A DNA stretch of 64,000 bases, taken from Penicillium oxalicum. Taxonomy: Eukaryota; Ascomycota; Eurotiomycetes; Eurotiales; Aspergillaceae. Below the pieces are notes generated by a model. It saw only the letters and a list, made by a program, of their open reading frames with translations, was not told the DNA's origin and made no database searches. The position numbers and the translations under genes were made by a program. How positions within the stretch are numbered: position 1 is the first letter of the stretch; each line of letters opens with the position of its first letter. Positions 34,667 through 46,714 of the stretch are shown here, in pieces. Where the stretch lies: assembly GCF_001723175.1 (NCBI RefSeq), contig NC_064650.1, forward strand, positions 496,001-560,000, in the 5' to 3' direction.

Positions 34667-35744
34667 GGTTCCAAGTTCTGCGATTGTCTCAATGTGCGCG
34701 AACAGGCCCTCGTTTTCTGGATGGTGCAGAATGAGAGCCGGTGATCTCGGAAACTCAGGGGAAATCCGGGCTCAGTCGTGACGGGGACAGCGTTGAGGAT
34801 GTCGCAATCGAGTTGAGATCCGACCGTGGACCACCGACGACGGTGTAGGCGGCGAGGAGAGGTAGGCGATGCCGTAAAGAGCGAGGCGATCCGATTGTGG
34901 GCGACAGACTCGCTTTGTGTGATACTCCGATCCTGAGATGGCGCAACCGACTCGCCGGTCGAAACTTTGAGGGCACGCACGGCTCTAGGGACCGTTACGA
35001 GGAGAGCGCCAGGAGCCGTGAGCGCAGCAGAGTTCGGGCTCCTCGCCAGGTCATAACCTGAGCATTCCACCAACAGACGCTGTCAAAATGAATGGCCGGG
35101 AGAATAGAGGATGACGGTATGGGCGGAGGAGTGGTGGTGGTGCTTGTGTTGATGGTGGTGGGGAAGGGGGGAGCAGGGACTGTTAAACTGCACTGATCGT
35201 CCTCTTGAGGGGGAGGAGAGAGGAACGAGGATGAGGCGAGGTGACGGGCCGCCCGGTACGTAATCTGGTAACAAAAACCGGCCAGTCTCTGGCAGACTAC
35301 CCTGGCAAAGGTGCATGGTGGGTGTAAGGTACTGTCATGCCGTACTTATTGGAGTACTCCAGTAAAGCAGCCTTTTAAGGTTGCTTTCACCACTGCCGTC
35401 CGACTAGAGGCACTAATCCAGCCGCTTCGTCTGTCCATCTCCCGAACACGATTCGTTGATGTTAGATCAACTGGTATTTCAAGCCCTCCAAAGTGATACC
35501 GTGAACCGAAGGGTCTACAAAGCACAATGCTTACATTATCTGATGAAATCGAGTAAAGAATTCAATTTTGTTCGGTGGTGTCACTCTCAATTGGGGCGTA
35601 TTGATAAAGACAGAACAGCAAAATGAAACTATTCATGCTTGCCAGGAAAGCAAGAGCCAGCAAAGTAGGTGGCAGTCGAGCACATATCACTGCAACGACA
35701 AGCTTGTCCGGCATGCCTTTCTCTGAGTTTGGTGTGCGCAGCCG
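34667..35744. other. Rho GEF upstream region
   Basis: Contains a purine-rich plus strand (pyrimidine-rich on the transcribed side) near 35100-35230, with GGTGGTGG repeats. An overlapping minus frame (35073-34240) is mostly antisense-like shadow and is not called. No second gene was recognised. Confidence 0.4.
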
Positions 35745-36889
35745 CTATTGATCGGGCTTCCTGACGGGGCTTCCAGCTCCTGCCTGGACATCGGATTCGC
35801 GCCCTCTCTCTCTCAGTGAAAGATCCTGCGGGGGACGAAGCAGGCGGCGTCCCAGAAACCGATCTGCCCCTGGTCCCATACCCACGATTTTGCAGCTTCT
35901 GCGAGGCCGTGGCAGAGAGGTTTTTTTAAAAGGGCTTTCTGTTCCTACTCGGAAATCAGAATCATGCCCTCTGCCTTTCACGAATGAACCAGGTTGGGGC
36001 CTACTGGGCTTGACGTTTCCGAGGACTCCACACATCACGCGCTTGTCAATGGGAGAGCGAAGAGGCAGCTGCTCGTTGGTCCCGTGCTGAGTGGTCAACA
36101 AGCGGCGAATGCAGTCCGGATCAATCTTCATCATGTCACAATTCCAAGCGGCGCTTCTCATGCACAACCCCTGTATAGTGGCCAAGGCATTCTCTTCAAG
36201 ACATATGGGGGTACATTCGACCTCCGAATGCTCGAACTTCCCAAGCTGTGTCAACTTCACCGCAGGTCACACCAGGATGGTTGTTAAAAGGCTGGTCATC
36301 TGGCTTTGATTCGCCATCCTTGATGCAGCGAAATTCCATGACATGGACGAGTTCGTACGCAAGTAGCACTGCAATGAAAAGAAGGCCGGCCAATTTCTGA
36401 CTATGAAGGCCTTGGCGTTGAAGAAGCCTCAAAGTCGTAATCCAGCACAAGGCAATCGGAGGGTTCATATGGTAGCAATTCTGTATCGGCAAACAAGGAA
36501 GATTCCGGACTCAGATCAGGCTCAAAGTCAATGTTCGGTATCACGCGCTGGGTAGACTCCAGAATCTCTTGCCTCGATAGTTCAATTTCAGCATCGTCAT
36601 TGAGCCAAGTGTCTTTGGTACCCAGGCATCGGCGGCGTACAACCAAGGCATATGTCTGAGGACGATCCAGGATGATTCGAGAGGCGAGAAGAAGAGCCGG
36701 CTATATCATTTCAAAGACCTGGTCTACGAGAACGGTGTCGCTGTCACGGAAGGTCAGAAATTTAGACCTGGGGATCAGGTTCTCGTTGTCCAGGTCACAG
36801 AATCCAGAAGGATAATCTGGGTAGTTCACCAAGGGGAAATCATAATCTTGGAGTATGAGGGAGAACTCCATATAGATCGAAACAGCCAT
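35745..36889 (-). pseudogene. Unrecognised, possibly broken gene
   Basis: A minus-strand frame from ATG 36889 is open to a TAG at 36703-36701. The same frame then stays open from there to 36401, an almost 490-nt block broken by one stop. The peptide around the stop runs SDTVLVDQVFEMI, stop, then PALLLASRIILDRPQTYALV, and continues through acidic segments rich in E, D and S. Downstream, another minus frame (GTG-led, from 36260 to 35745) contains cysteines and an Arg/Ser-rich tail. It may be a later exon. No known domain is recognised. It could be a real gene with an intron I have mis-placed, or a decayed one. Confidence 0.3.
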
Positions 36890-37966
36890 GAGAACATCAC
36901 TGCACTCAGCACTCTCAAGTCAATTTGTACATATAGACGCGTTGGGTATGTGATGGAATTCGGAGATTTGGCGAGGATAACAACATGTTTGGCAGTTGAC
37001 TCGAGAGGTAATTACAGACACTGGCTAGTAGCCAGTGGCTATTAGGAATGGGAGGATCATTCGATGACGGTATAGTTACATTGTGAGTGACTGGGCGTAA
37101 TATACAATCATGAGGTACATTTGTGTCTGTTCATGCCCTCGGAAGCTAATAGGTTTGTGTCCAGAGCCCTTCTCATAGTCTCACCTAGATTCTGCCAGCT
37201 TTTGAAATTTCAATAATCAATCGAATGATGGATGAATTGCGATCAATCAATGACAAATTAAAGTGGTAGACTAGATGGGTTGGTCGATGGACGGGTGATA
37301 GGAGATCAATGTAGGAAATACCTTACTTACCTTACTATGACGATATTTCGTAGCTTAATGCTGGCTGTATCGGAGGGGTATATGGTACTACTAAAACCAC
37401 TGTGCACTCGCTGCATAATAACATGTCTTCGGAGACATGAATGGTATCCATTCTGTTGAACATTCGACTATAATAAAAGATGGTTGTCCTGGTCTCTTTC
37501 CCTTAATACAATATATCCACCGCAATAAACCGTGATTTTGCAGAATACCATCAGATCATCATATTTTTCGAACTTTTGACAGGCTGTAATGGGCACCCTG
37601 AATTTCCACTTCATCAAATTTGGTACGCGTGTATGCTTATTACGATGCTCATGTTGATTCTACCTGAAGCAGGAAAAATCATATAGTTGAGGTAGGCGGT
37701 ATGGAGTGGCATGTCAATCACGGTCTGGAAAGTGGAAATACCGGACTGCAACTTAAGGCATCAACGGAAGGCTGCATGAGGTAGTCATTTCGCTACGGTG
37801 GGCCAAGCGATCCATCTGCATCATTTCGCAACCTTACCAGGAGACCTCGGACCTGGTAATCAACTCCGCTGGAGCTACCTCCGCCGTCGTCGCTCAGATT
37901 CGACTACAATCAAGTGTCATTTTCCGCTTCGAAGCTTCATACTCTCTTTCCGCACTATCTTTCATC
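36890..37966. other. Intergenic, AT-rich, nothing recognised
   Basis: The 37.1-37.7 kb part is AT-rich with short TTACC repeats near 37320-37340. The V-ATPase promoter is probably the last 200 bp. No gene was seen. Confidence 0.4.
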
Positions 37967-38914
37967 ATGGCGGACAGCGAGTATGCACCCTTGTTCGCCC
38001 CATTCTTCTCCTTTGTAAGTAGCTCAAACACTGCTTCGTATTGGAGGTCATTCAGACTAACACGAATATGTGGCTAGGCCGGTATTGCATCCGCAGTAAG
38101 TCACGGGCATCCTGAAACTCCTGCACCTCAAATACTAAGCTCTGTTCGCACCTGAAGATGGTCTTTGGAGGTACGAGACTCGACCTTACAAACGGATGGC
38201 TGTGATCTCAGATAGCTGACGGCGGGCGACAACGATAGCTGGCGGAGCAGCTTATGGCACAGCCAAGTCTGGCATCGGTATTGCAGGTGTCGGCACATTC
38301 CGTCCGGACCTGATCATGAAGGTCGGTCTTCCCAGATGGCGTGGCATCGGGTGCATGAAGGCCTCGAGAACGTCCTCGGCGCGCTGCATGGAAATGCTAA
38401 TGTGGTTGCTTTTACAGTCGCTCATCCCCGTCGTCATGTCCGGTATCATTGCAGTTTACGGTCTCGTCATCTCGGTCCTCATCGTCGGAGATATCAGACC
38501 TGACCAACAGCAGAGCTTGTACAAGTATGCATTGTTGAAGTTGGAAAAGAGCTCGTTCATGGTTTCGATCGACCTAACTGACCGTGTGACAACAGGGGCG
38601 CCATGCATCTTGCGGCGGGCTTGTCTGTGGGTCTCTCCGGTCTTGCTGCCGGCTATACTATTGGGATTGTTGGCGACGCGGTAAGAAAACAGATGACAGC
38701 CACGGATGGACGAGTCAAGAAATCTAATATCCAGAGCAGGGCGTCCGCGCGTACATGCAGCAGTCACGAGTATACGTCGGGATGATTCTGATTCTGATTT
38801 TCGGCGAAGTTCTGGGTCTTTATGGGTAAGTTTAATCGCATCAAGAGACTTGTGTCACATGCTGATCTGGGGGACAGTCTGATTGTCGGGTTGATTTTGA
38901 ACTCCAAGTCGTGA
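37967..38914 (+). CDS. vma3: V-type ATPase proteolipid subunit c (Vma3), 158 aa
   Basis: Eight exons: 37967-38014, 38078-38095, 38158-38170, 38239-38321, 38418-38524, 38596-38680, 38740-38825 and 38878-38914. All phases close at 159 codons with stop. The protein forms the rotating proton-translocating ring of the vacuolar H+-ATPase. It has four transmembrane helices: AGIASAMVFG and [15 protein letters not shown] in the first pair, then [39 protein letters not shown] and a last helix ending [19 protein letters not shown]. The essential glutamate is in FGEVLGLYG, and [11 protein letters not shown] precedes it. The length matches yeast Vma3 (160 aa). Exons 2 and 3 are only 18 and 13 nt, which is notable. 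Gene calls could easily miss them. Confidence 0.95.
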
Positions 38915-39657
38915 GGAATCGGCGCTAGCTCCTTCTATCCCCCTTCCCGTCATGGTTCACTCCCCCCTGGTGGTGCAATTCTTTCCTTTAGTCCGAGCCC
39001 ATGCCCCTCACGGACGATGACTCGGGTCACGTTCGCGCCAAATGCGCCAATGCTAGCGCCAGGCTCATCTTCCCCGTGCTCGAGACGTAGCGAGGCAATC
39101 ACGATTTAACTCGGCAGTCACATGAATCGTCGCGGGTGTTTATTTTGGCATTTTCAAGGTGTACCATAAGAGGATCGCACTCGCTGTCTGAGTTCAACGT
39201 TATGGTGGAAATAAATATACGACCCAAGCTCTACGGTTTCCGTTGTAGTTTCTGTTTTCTCTTGTGATTTTTTGTTTTCGGTCACCGTAGAAGTCGAGCT
39301 GCTCCGAGTCAATCTTACTCAACTCAGATGAGACCCGCCGCTTCCAGCCCCGTCAGCAACGCTCATACGTCAGCGCTGGATTCGGACTCTCCCTCTTATC
39401 ATCTTCTCTACCCCGCGCTAAAAAACAAAAAAAAAAAACTTACAACTCCCCTCCCCAAACTCTTCCACGGGGAGTCTGACACGCCGAATGTTGCTCCCCT
39501 CTGCGCCAGTTTTGACGACCATAGAATCGTGCTGAAGCCTCGAAGTGATTGGTGGCGCGGTTCCTGGGTGGGCTCCTATTCCAGAACTTTTTCCCCCCTC
39601 CCGATCCTTTTTTTTTGTCGCACGCCGCGGCGAAAGACATGATCACTTGCCCAACTC
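38915..39657. other. Intergenic, nothing recognised
   Basis: Includes the 3' flank of the proteolipid gene and the pkaB promoter, with A- and T-runs near 39430 and 39610. No gene was called. Confidence 0.4.
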
Positions 39658-41069
39658 ATGACGACGGGAACTGTCAAACCTTCGGCGTCAAATGAGCCGC
39701 AGGGCAGTTCGCCCGCTCACAAGCACCACATGATGCGCGCCCATGACCTTCTCGAGAAGGAGAGACATCTCATCCATTCGATCCGTCGCGCCGCCCCACA
39801 CCGATCTGCGAACCCTTTCGTCGTCAGCGAGCGCCAGGGCGAGAGACAACTCTGTATTTCCTCCAAGACCTTAAGTGCCGACGACTTTCACTTGATCAAG
39901 ACTCTGGGGACTGGTGAGGCTACCGTTCCGTATCAAATGCACCCATGAGACCACGAGGCTAATGAATGGAACACCAGGGACCTTTGCCCGAGTATGGCTC
40001 ACGCGCTTCAAGGACGAGACGGACACGAACAAAGTTTATGCGCTGAAGATTCTGCGCAAGGGTGACGGTATGCGCCTACAAATCATCCCCGCGCTTTGTG
40101 ACCGCAATGGACTGATCGCCTTAATCCTTTCAATGACACAGTGATCAAATTGAAGCAGGTCGAGCATGTGCGCAACGAACGCAAAACCCTGGCCGCGGTC
40201 GTTGGACATCCTTTCATCACGAATCTCGTCGCGTCCTTCTCGGATGAGCAGAATCTCTACATGTTGGTAAGATGATCTCGGTGGACTTGGTAGTGTCACG
40301 GCGAGCACTCTTCCCGCTGGATCTCAAGGCAACCGCTAATCAATCACAGCTGGACTACTGTCCGGGTGGCGAGATTTTCACTTATTTGCGCCGGTCGAAA
40401 CGATTCGATGAAGAGACATCGCAATTCTATGCCGCAGAAATCACGATGACTATTGAATTTCTTCACGACATTCATGGCGTGGCGTACCGTGACTTGAAGC
40501 CCGAGAACATTCTTATTGACGCCGAGGGTCACATCAAGCTGGTCGATTTTGGATTTGCCAAAACGGTCGAGAACCGCGAGACATACACCTTATGCGGCAC
40601 CCCCGAATACCTAGCTCCCGAAGTCATCCACAACAGCGGACATGGCCTCGCCGTTGACTGGTGGGCGCTCGGAATCTTGATCTACGAATTCCTTGTCGGA
40701 CAACCTCCATTTTGGGATCAAAACCCCATGCGCATCTACGAGCAAATCGTCGATGGGTACATCAATTTCCCACCGGAGATGCCTCCAGCCGCGCAAAACA
40801 TTGTTTCGCTCCTGTGCAAGACCAATCCTTCCGAAAGACTGGGCCATATCTCGGGCGGCTCGACTCGGGTCAAATCTCACCCCTTCTTTGGACAAATTGC
40901 CTGGGATGATTTGTTCTACCGTCGTGTCAAGGGCCCAATCATCCCCCGACTGGCCCACGCAGCGGACGCGAGCAACTTTGAAGAGTACCCAGACTCTGAT
41001 AACCGTAACCAGAATCTCTACACTGATGACTTGAAGAAGAAATACGAGCCACTTTTCAGTGATTTTTGA
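39658..41069 (+). CDS. pkaB: cAMP-dependent protein kinase catalytic subunit, PkaB type, 396 aa
   Basis: Exons are 39658-39913, 39978-40067, 40142-40266 and 40350-41069 (GT-AG, all in phase). The protein is a Ser/Thr AGC kinase activated when cAMP releases the regulatory subunit. It regulates growth, germination and carbon sensing. Kinase landmarks: Gly-rich loop TLGTGTFARVWL, VAIK-type lysine in VYALKILRK, catalytic loop VAYRDLKPENILI, DFGFAK, activation segment TYTLCGTPEYLAPEV and DWWALGILIYEF. The C-terminal AGC tail has RRVKGPIIP and ends EPLFSDF, the FxxF hydrophobic motif. The N-terminal 75 residues are Ser/His/Arg-rich. The 396-aa length and the divergent N-terminus fit the second catalytic subunit in Aspergillus (PkaB) better than PkaA, which has a longer Gln-rich head. 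Confidence 0.88.
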
Positions 41070-42435
41070 GGGGAAAGCCCTCATCCGGCTCGATTTTCTC
41101 GAGTCAACTGCTCCAAATTAGACGAGATGGCAATCAACAGCACGTCCAACCTCCCGAGATCTTGCGAAATATTCCCTCTGCCATGAGCTTGCAGTACCCT
41201 CTCTCGTGAGGACTGGGACCCAACTAGCACTCGGCCCTAGTCGATCTCCGGCGCTGCTCTCGACATTGTGACTCAGAGTCAGAAAATATGACTACCTTAC
41301 TAAGACTGGAGGCTCTTCTTTGTGCCACAGCAGAGACGGTGCGAAAATTTGGCGCCGGTCTCTCCACATCTTGAGATTCTCACCGCATGTCTCAAGATCT
41401 TGCCAATCTTATCCCTCGGGTCCTCATCGATCCTGACCCACGCCCGCTGTCTAATAGTTTGGGAAGACTAACAGGACATTTGATGAAGTCTTTTCATCCT
41501 TCACAGCCATGATATGAGATGTACTTATTATTCCACGACGATTGTGTACATTTTTTTGGTCCGGACTCTGCGTAGAAGTGGGCGGCCTATCCTACTGAAT
41601 ATAGCATTTATGATTTCTCTTCTTTTTTCAAAGTACCTTGATTTTGTTCATTTCAGCTCCCATATACCACCTACATAGTATGTACCGTGGAAATTGTGAA
41701 ATTTCTTCTAGTTTTCTTAGACCTACCTTAGGTGGGTATAGCTTTTCCCACTGCCTTCCCCCCCCCCCTCCGGCCCGTCTTGTCTGTACTCAATATACTG
41801 TGCTCGCACTGCGGCAGTGGAGGTACCCGGGGATTGTAAGAGAGCTAATGGGTGTCTCTGCAAATTCAGAAATACGAATGAAACAAATTGTGTCTTTCAT
41901 TCTAGTACATCTGACATCATCAGAGAATGTGCAGTTCATTGAATTATATTACAAGAAAGTCAGATGTCGTAAATCTGGGAGATCATTAAAGGTCGGTGGG
42001 ATGGGATGATGAGTATTGGGACCGTTCAACCGTATCCTGGCACAGAGCCAATCACCTTGGAAGCTGAACGCTCTCGTCTCGTTACGGATTGACAGACATA
42101 AGCGCTACCCATGCGATGACCGGAGGCGATCTTTTAAACCGGGTCACCGTGTCGAACTCTTGTCTGACCGAGAGCAAGACGGGTGCGCTCGGAGCTTTTT
42201 CGTTTGTTTGTTTTTGTTTGTTTTTTGGGGGTTTGCCTTGATGGGGAACAATGCTCCTGGCTATCTCAGTGAGCGAGCGAGATCTTGAGTGTCGAAGTTT
42301 CACATTATGGCTGGGTCTTTGGTCACTTGAATCGAGCAGAGGGGTTGGGTCGGGACCAGCATCAGGCGAGACTGGTAATGGAGGCGAGGGTGAGTCTCTC
42401 AAATACAAGATGTATGCCTTTTTGCTCGGATAGCC
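41070..42435. other. Intergenic, tail-to-tail, TTTG microsatellite
   Basis: 3' flanks of pkaB and the mannosyltransferase. A TTTG-rich T-tract lies at about 42202-42226 and a C-run near 41759-41768. Nothing coding was recognised. Confidence 0.45.
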
Positions 42436-43584
42436 CTATAGAGAGGGATCTGTCTTCCACGACCCTGTGTACAACAAACAATGTCAGCATTGTGAAAAGG
42501 AACAGGCCGAGCGGCGCTGGATATGTCGAGTCTTACCGTCAAAGTGATGCTGCACGAAGGCCATAGGATCATCCGTATCTCCGGCGTTCATTTGTCCGAC
42601 ACCGGGACTGAAGCTTGTAATAGGCAAGACAACCACATCGCCTACTTTTCGGTGGCTGGTCTGGCCGCTAAAGTCCTCGTAGGTGATATTTTTCTCACCC
42701 GGTGTGATTTGGAAGTAGTCGGGGTTATTGAGGTAGCGGAAGATGGCGTCAGTCCAGGCACCCGGTCCCGTGAATTCCATCACTGTCTTATCCATCTTGC
42801 CAACTTTGAGAATTCCGGCCCTCTTCATCCGCAACGCCTGCTCTGTGATATATGCGACCATGTCACGCAAAATGGGATGACCCGGTTTTGCGACGATGGT
42901 CCATTGACAAAATTGGATTCGACGGGAATACCAGTCATGCCAATCTGGTCGATCCGGGTCCGCCTCGATTCCGAAAATTATGCCCACTTTAGATCGATCG
43001 AGCTCATCGGGCAACCAATATGGAGCTGGTTTGAGAGCGACGGTATCGATGTCACTGTAGATCCCACCTCGTGCGAGCAGTATCAGGTATCTAAAGAAGT
43101 CGGCTTTCATGACCGGGAGTGGCAACGAGTCGTAGGCCTCAAAGACATCGGGGAGAGATGCGTAAAGGTACATGATCAAATGCCTTTGCACATCGTCTGT
43201 TATTACCTCGTGCGTAAACCCAGGATGCAAGGTAGTCCATGAGGCCTCGGGTTCGCGAAGCCCGTCTTTAAACCAGATGGAAGACGGATCATACTTCCAA
43301 GTCTGCCATATGTATGCCGGAAATCTGCTCCGCAGATCATAAGGGAATTGGTATCGCAAGCGGTCGCGCAAGGGCGCGCTTCCAAACGAAAGCGCGTGTT
43401 GCTGCCTCGCAAATGCCTTCTTGGTCTTGTGCTGGGATAGTGCATCCTGCTCCTCCTGAGAAATTCCCGGCACTGGCCGATATCCAGGCGCACCTGGGAT
43501 TTCGGCTGGTCGCCCCGAGCGAAAGAGGTAGATAAAAGCCAGGAGGCAGACCGCGACGAGAAGGCCCCTGCGATATGCCGGCAT
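42436..43584 (-). CDS. GT32 glycosyltransferase, Och1-family alpha-1,6-mannosyltransferase, 358 aa
   Basis: Two minus-strand exons: 43584-42537 and 42464-42436. The second adds only the last nine residues. The protein is a type II Golgi enzyme of the Och1/Hoc1 group that adds alpha-1,6-mannose to N-glycan cores. Visible: a short cytoplasmic N-terminus, a signal anchor (GLLVAVCLLAFIYLF at residues 7-21), PAYIWQTWKYDP, SLPLPVMKADFFRYLILLAR and the DXD motif in GGIYSDIDTVALKP. FTGPGAWTDAIF and the C-terminal FVQHHFDGSWKTDPSL follow. The length is within the family (about 350-480 aa). The small last exon was inferred from an acceptor at ccctg. Without it the frame would continue into intron sequence. 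Acceptor specificity (Och1 versus Hoc1) cannot be told. Confidence 0.9.
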
Positions 43585-46500
43585 TTTGCACCACCTTCAG
43601 CGCTCGCGCTGGTAGTGAATTCGCAGCCAATCAGGGGAACAAAGTTCAAGAGGCTTGCAGCGATCGGATGCGCGATGGATTCCTTCCGGATCACGGTTCC
43701 AAAAGCGCGATCAGAGGCGAAAAGGAAGCCGATGAAGCGGGCAATACTGATCGCTCAGGCTTTTGAGTCAAGAAGTGGGCTGTTTCTTGGAAATCTCAAT
43801 TGCAAGCATTGCGCTTCTGGAGGAGTCGCTCAGATGCCCAATCCGTCTTCGTGCAATGCGACCTGGACGTTGATCGGGGCTCGGAGCTACACAGGGTTGC
43901 CGCAAACAGCTCAAGGCGCTCGAGTGGGACCCGTGTCGATCCTTTATTCGGTATCTCACCTGTCCAGCGAGATGCTATGCAGAAGCACCGTCAATCACTT
44001 CAGACGCACACTGAATCGCAACAATTGATCGGGGCCCGCCTACAGCCTTATGAATGAACAGTGAGAAAAAGGATTGCGTATGCTGCGATTGCTGAAGTGG
44101 ATCCACTCACGTGGCTTCCCCGGAGAGACGGGACGCTGTCGTCGAGCTGTTCCCGTTATTGCCCAGTTCCCGCAATCTGCTGCACAAGCAGAAGCAGCAA
44201 CCTTCGGACAGACGTTCTCCGCTGAGTTTCAGGTATCTACATGGTACCTAATGATCCCATACAGTGGACAGCTGATGAAGACGTCTAGTCAGGTGCCTCA
44301 AAATAATCAGTGGAGAACCAACCCCAATATTTCTCCAAAGGAGTACAGCAGATACGCGAGGCACCGGAAGTGATCCGATTGTCGATGTTTGCAACTTGTG
44401 GACAGCCTGTGATTTGAATCGATCAGACGGCTCTCCGTGAGAGCCTCATCCCATTAATGCATCATAATCGCGCCCTGATCAATCATTGTCGAGTATATTT
44501 TTGCTAAATTGGCCAAGTGCGTTCGCTTTGCTTTCAAGCCTCGATGGACTCGGCGGTACTCTTCTTATCTGCTGGACCATATTGAGATTTGTCAGCTCGC
44601 GCTGGTTCCGACGTTCATAAACCCTAGAGAACAAGCCACCACGGCCTGGTTTTCCAGCTGCATCAGTTTCAGTCTCGTTCAATTATGGGAAATCTAAATA
44701 CTTTGTCCGAAACTTCAATTAGAAACCCTTCGTTTCTAATCAGAAGCGCCCGGGACTTGGATGCAACGTTGCTGGAGTCGACTTTCCGCTATTGCAACAG
44801 TGCATACCGCAATTCGTTGAAAGAAGTATACGTGGGTTCCTACTGGTCACAAAGATAACATTGTCTCCTTGCAAGTATATGGCAAAGATCTCACGTAATT
44901 CTGAAGAAAATTACGCTGCTGTCATTAGTTGCAGAATAGCCGGTTGAGTAATAATTGGGTGCTTGAACCCTTGCAAAATGTTTGTGTTGCCTCCAGTGAT
45001 CGCACACAACACCAAAGAAAAACCAGGTACCTAGCTCAACACGGATATCAGGTCTTGAGAATGAATAAAACCTCAAGACCACTGATTTCACCCCCCAAAA
45101 AAATCTCGAGCTCTACGTTGCATAGCTGGATATTTAATAATTATTCCAGCGGAATGATCGAATGAGATCTCATCACCAGCTAGCCGAGGCTCATCAATCG
45201 GCCCTGGTCTGCTGACTGTTCGTGACTTGCCTTTGGGCGAGTCCCTCGATTTCGGTGGCCTGGCGCTAAGGTCTCCGAGGAGGTAAGGTTGCCCACGTGG
45301 GTGATGCATTGGGTGTGAAGTGGAAGTGCATGGCTTGTATGGCTTCCACATTCAAGGCATGACACTTGGCGCTTAGCATCTCTTATTCACGAACGTGTGT
45401 GCATTAGCATCCTGTTCCATGTCTGCCTCGCCGGATAACTGCTCTGTGTGTGTTGCGCGATTTTCGAGAGATCATGCTCCCCTTTTTATTTTTGGGTGAC
45501 CCAAAAGTATCCCATCCATGGAAGCATCCGTGGGCAAGCGATCGAAAGGGCGGCGCGCCAAAATAATGCTGCCTGCCTGCCTGGGCTGAAGAAAATTCAA
45601 CAAGTATTTGCAGAATGCGAACTGCAAAGGGCTCACAGACAAGGAGTCGCACTGAGGATCATCAAGGCTGAAGTTATCTGAAGTCCATTGGTGACTCTGA
45701 AATTCTTAATATGGACCCAGCTCTTCCGTCTCCGCTTGTGTGACAAGACCCAGTCGCGATGCTGAGTTCAACTCGACCAACCGACCAGAAAGGCACCAAA
45801 GCCTGGGCGGACACTGACGCTAAGCTACAAATGGCAGTCAGAGTGGGCCAGCTCGTGCGTGCCGGGCTATCAGCCTCATGCGATTGGCCCGTTTCGTGCC
45901 TGACTGGTCGCTCACCAAAAGCTTGGCCTTTGGAAGGGAAGAAAAAGGTCCAGTTTCGGGGTTCTCCGATTCACTCGCATGCTTGTTCACGGCAGACTCT
46001 GGCCGGCAGACACAACTTCGGTGTCGTCTTTTGTATAGGATGATGGAAACGGTCTATAGCCTCGTTTGACTACTTGCAGATACACGTAGGAGACACCTAT
46101 GATGGGTAGCATAGAGATCGCAGAGATTTGGCAAGACCTTACCAAAAGTTTCTCCGGTCGAATCATATTCTGGGTCAGGGTTTGGTAGTTACCACTGGTT
46201 GAGCAGTAAGTGTCTGAGACCGACCAGACCACGAAGTGGATGTGCGTGGAAGAACCTTGGGGGTCCTCCCCCGGAGTGGATATTTGATTTGACGATCGAG
46301 ACATGCCTCTCTTCATCCAGGCTTGATCAATTCCAGAGATCGTAAGAGAAAAAGAAAAGTCTATTTCCACTCGGGATTTTATCTCTGTCTGTCTGCCTGG
46401 TGATCAGCCCAGGCAGTCACTCAATTTTGTACCCGTACATATTTTCCACACCAAAATCCTCTCCCCTGATGAATCATTCATGAAGAAGCTTCAAGGTCCC

Positions 46501-46714
46501 TTTGACCCGAGCTCAGACCGTGTCTTTCATTTAAATCATTCTTGGGGTTATCATTTCGAGGGCTCTTTCAAACATTGGTGGCACTAAACGCTTCTTGTGT
46601 GTTTGGACAAATCTGGTCTGGAGGCCTCCACTGATCTTCTCTATCGTACCTTACAGCGGACATCACAGCGCTCCCAAGCCTGGGAGGCGTGCACTTGACA
46701 CAATCTCTATCAAA
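43585..46714. other. Long gene-free stretch (3.1 kb)
   Basis: No convincing gene is seen on either strand. Short frames have non-ATG starts and no motifs. A perfect CCCACGTGGG palindrome lies at 45292-45301 and a CTGCCTGCCTG repeat near 45570-45581. The last 300 bp are the GH43 promoter. Confidence 0.4.

Noticed and set aside
34240..35073. 277-codon minus-strand frame over the Rho GEF N-terminus
   Set aside because: It overlaps the Rho GEF head and its 5' region, starts upstream in non-conserved sequence and passes through the C-run in a third frame. Its composition fits a shadow of the Pro/Gln-rich exon.
40611..41084. 157-codon minus-strand frame antisense to pkaB
   Set aside because: Entirely inside the kinase exon, no recognisable domain.
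43615..44028. 137-codon plus frame beside the mannosyltransferase
   Set aside because: Mostly the reverse-strand promoter of the mannosyltransferase. No motif.
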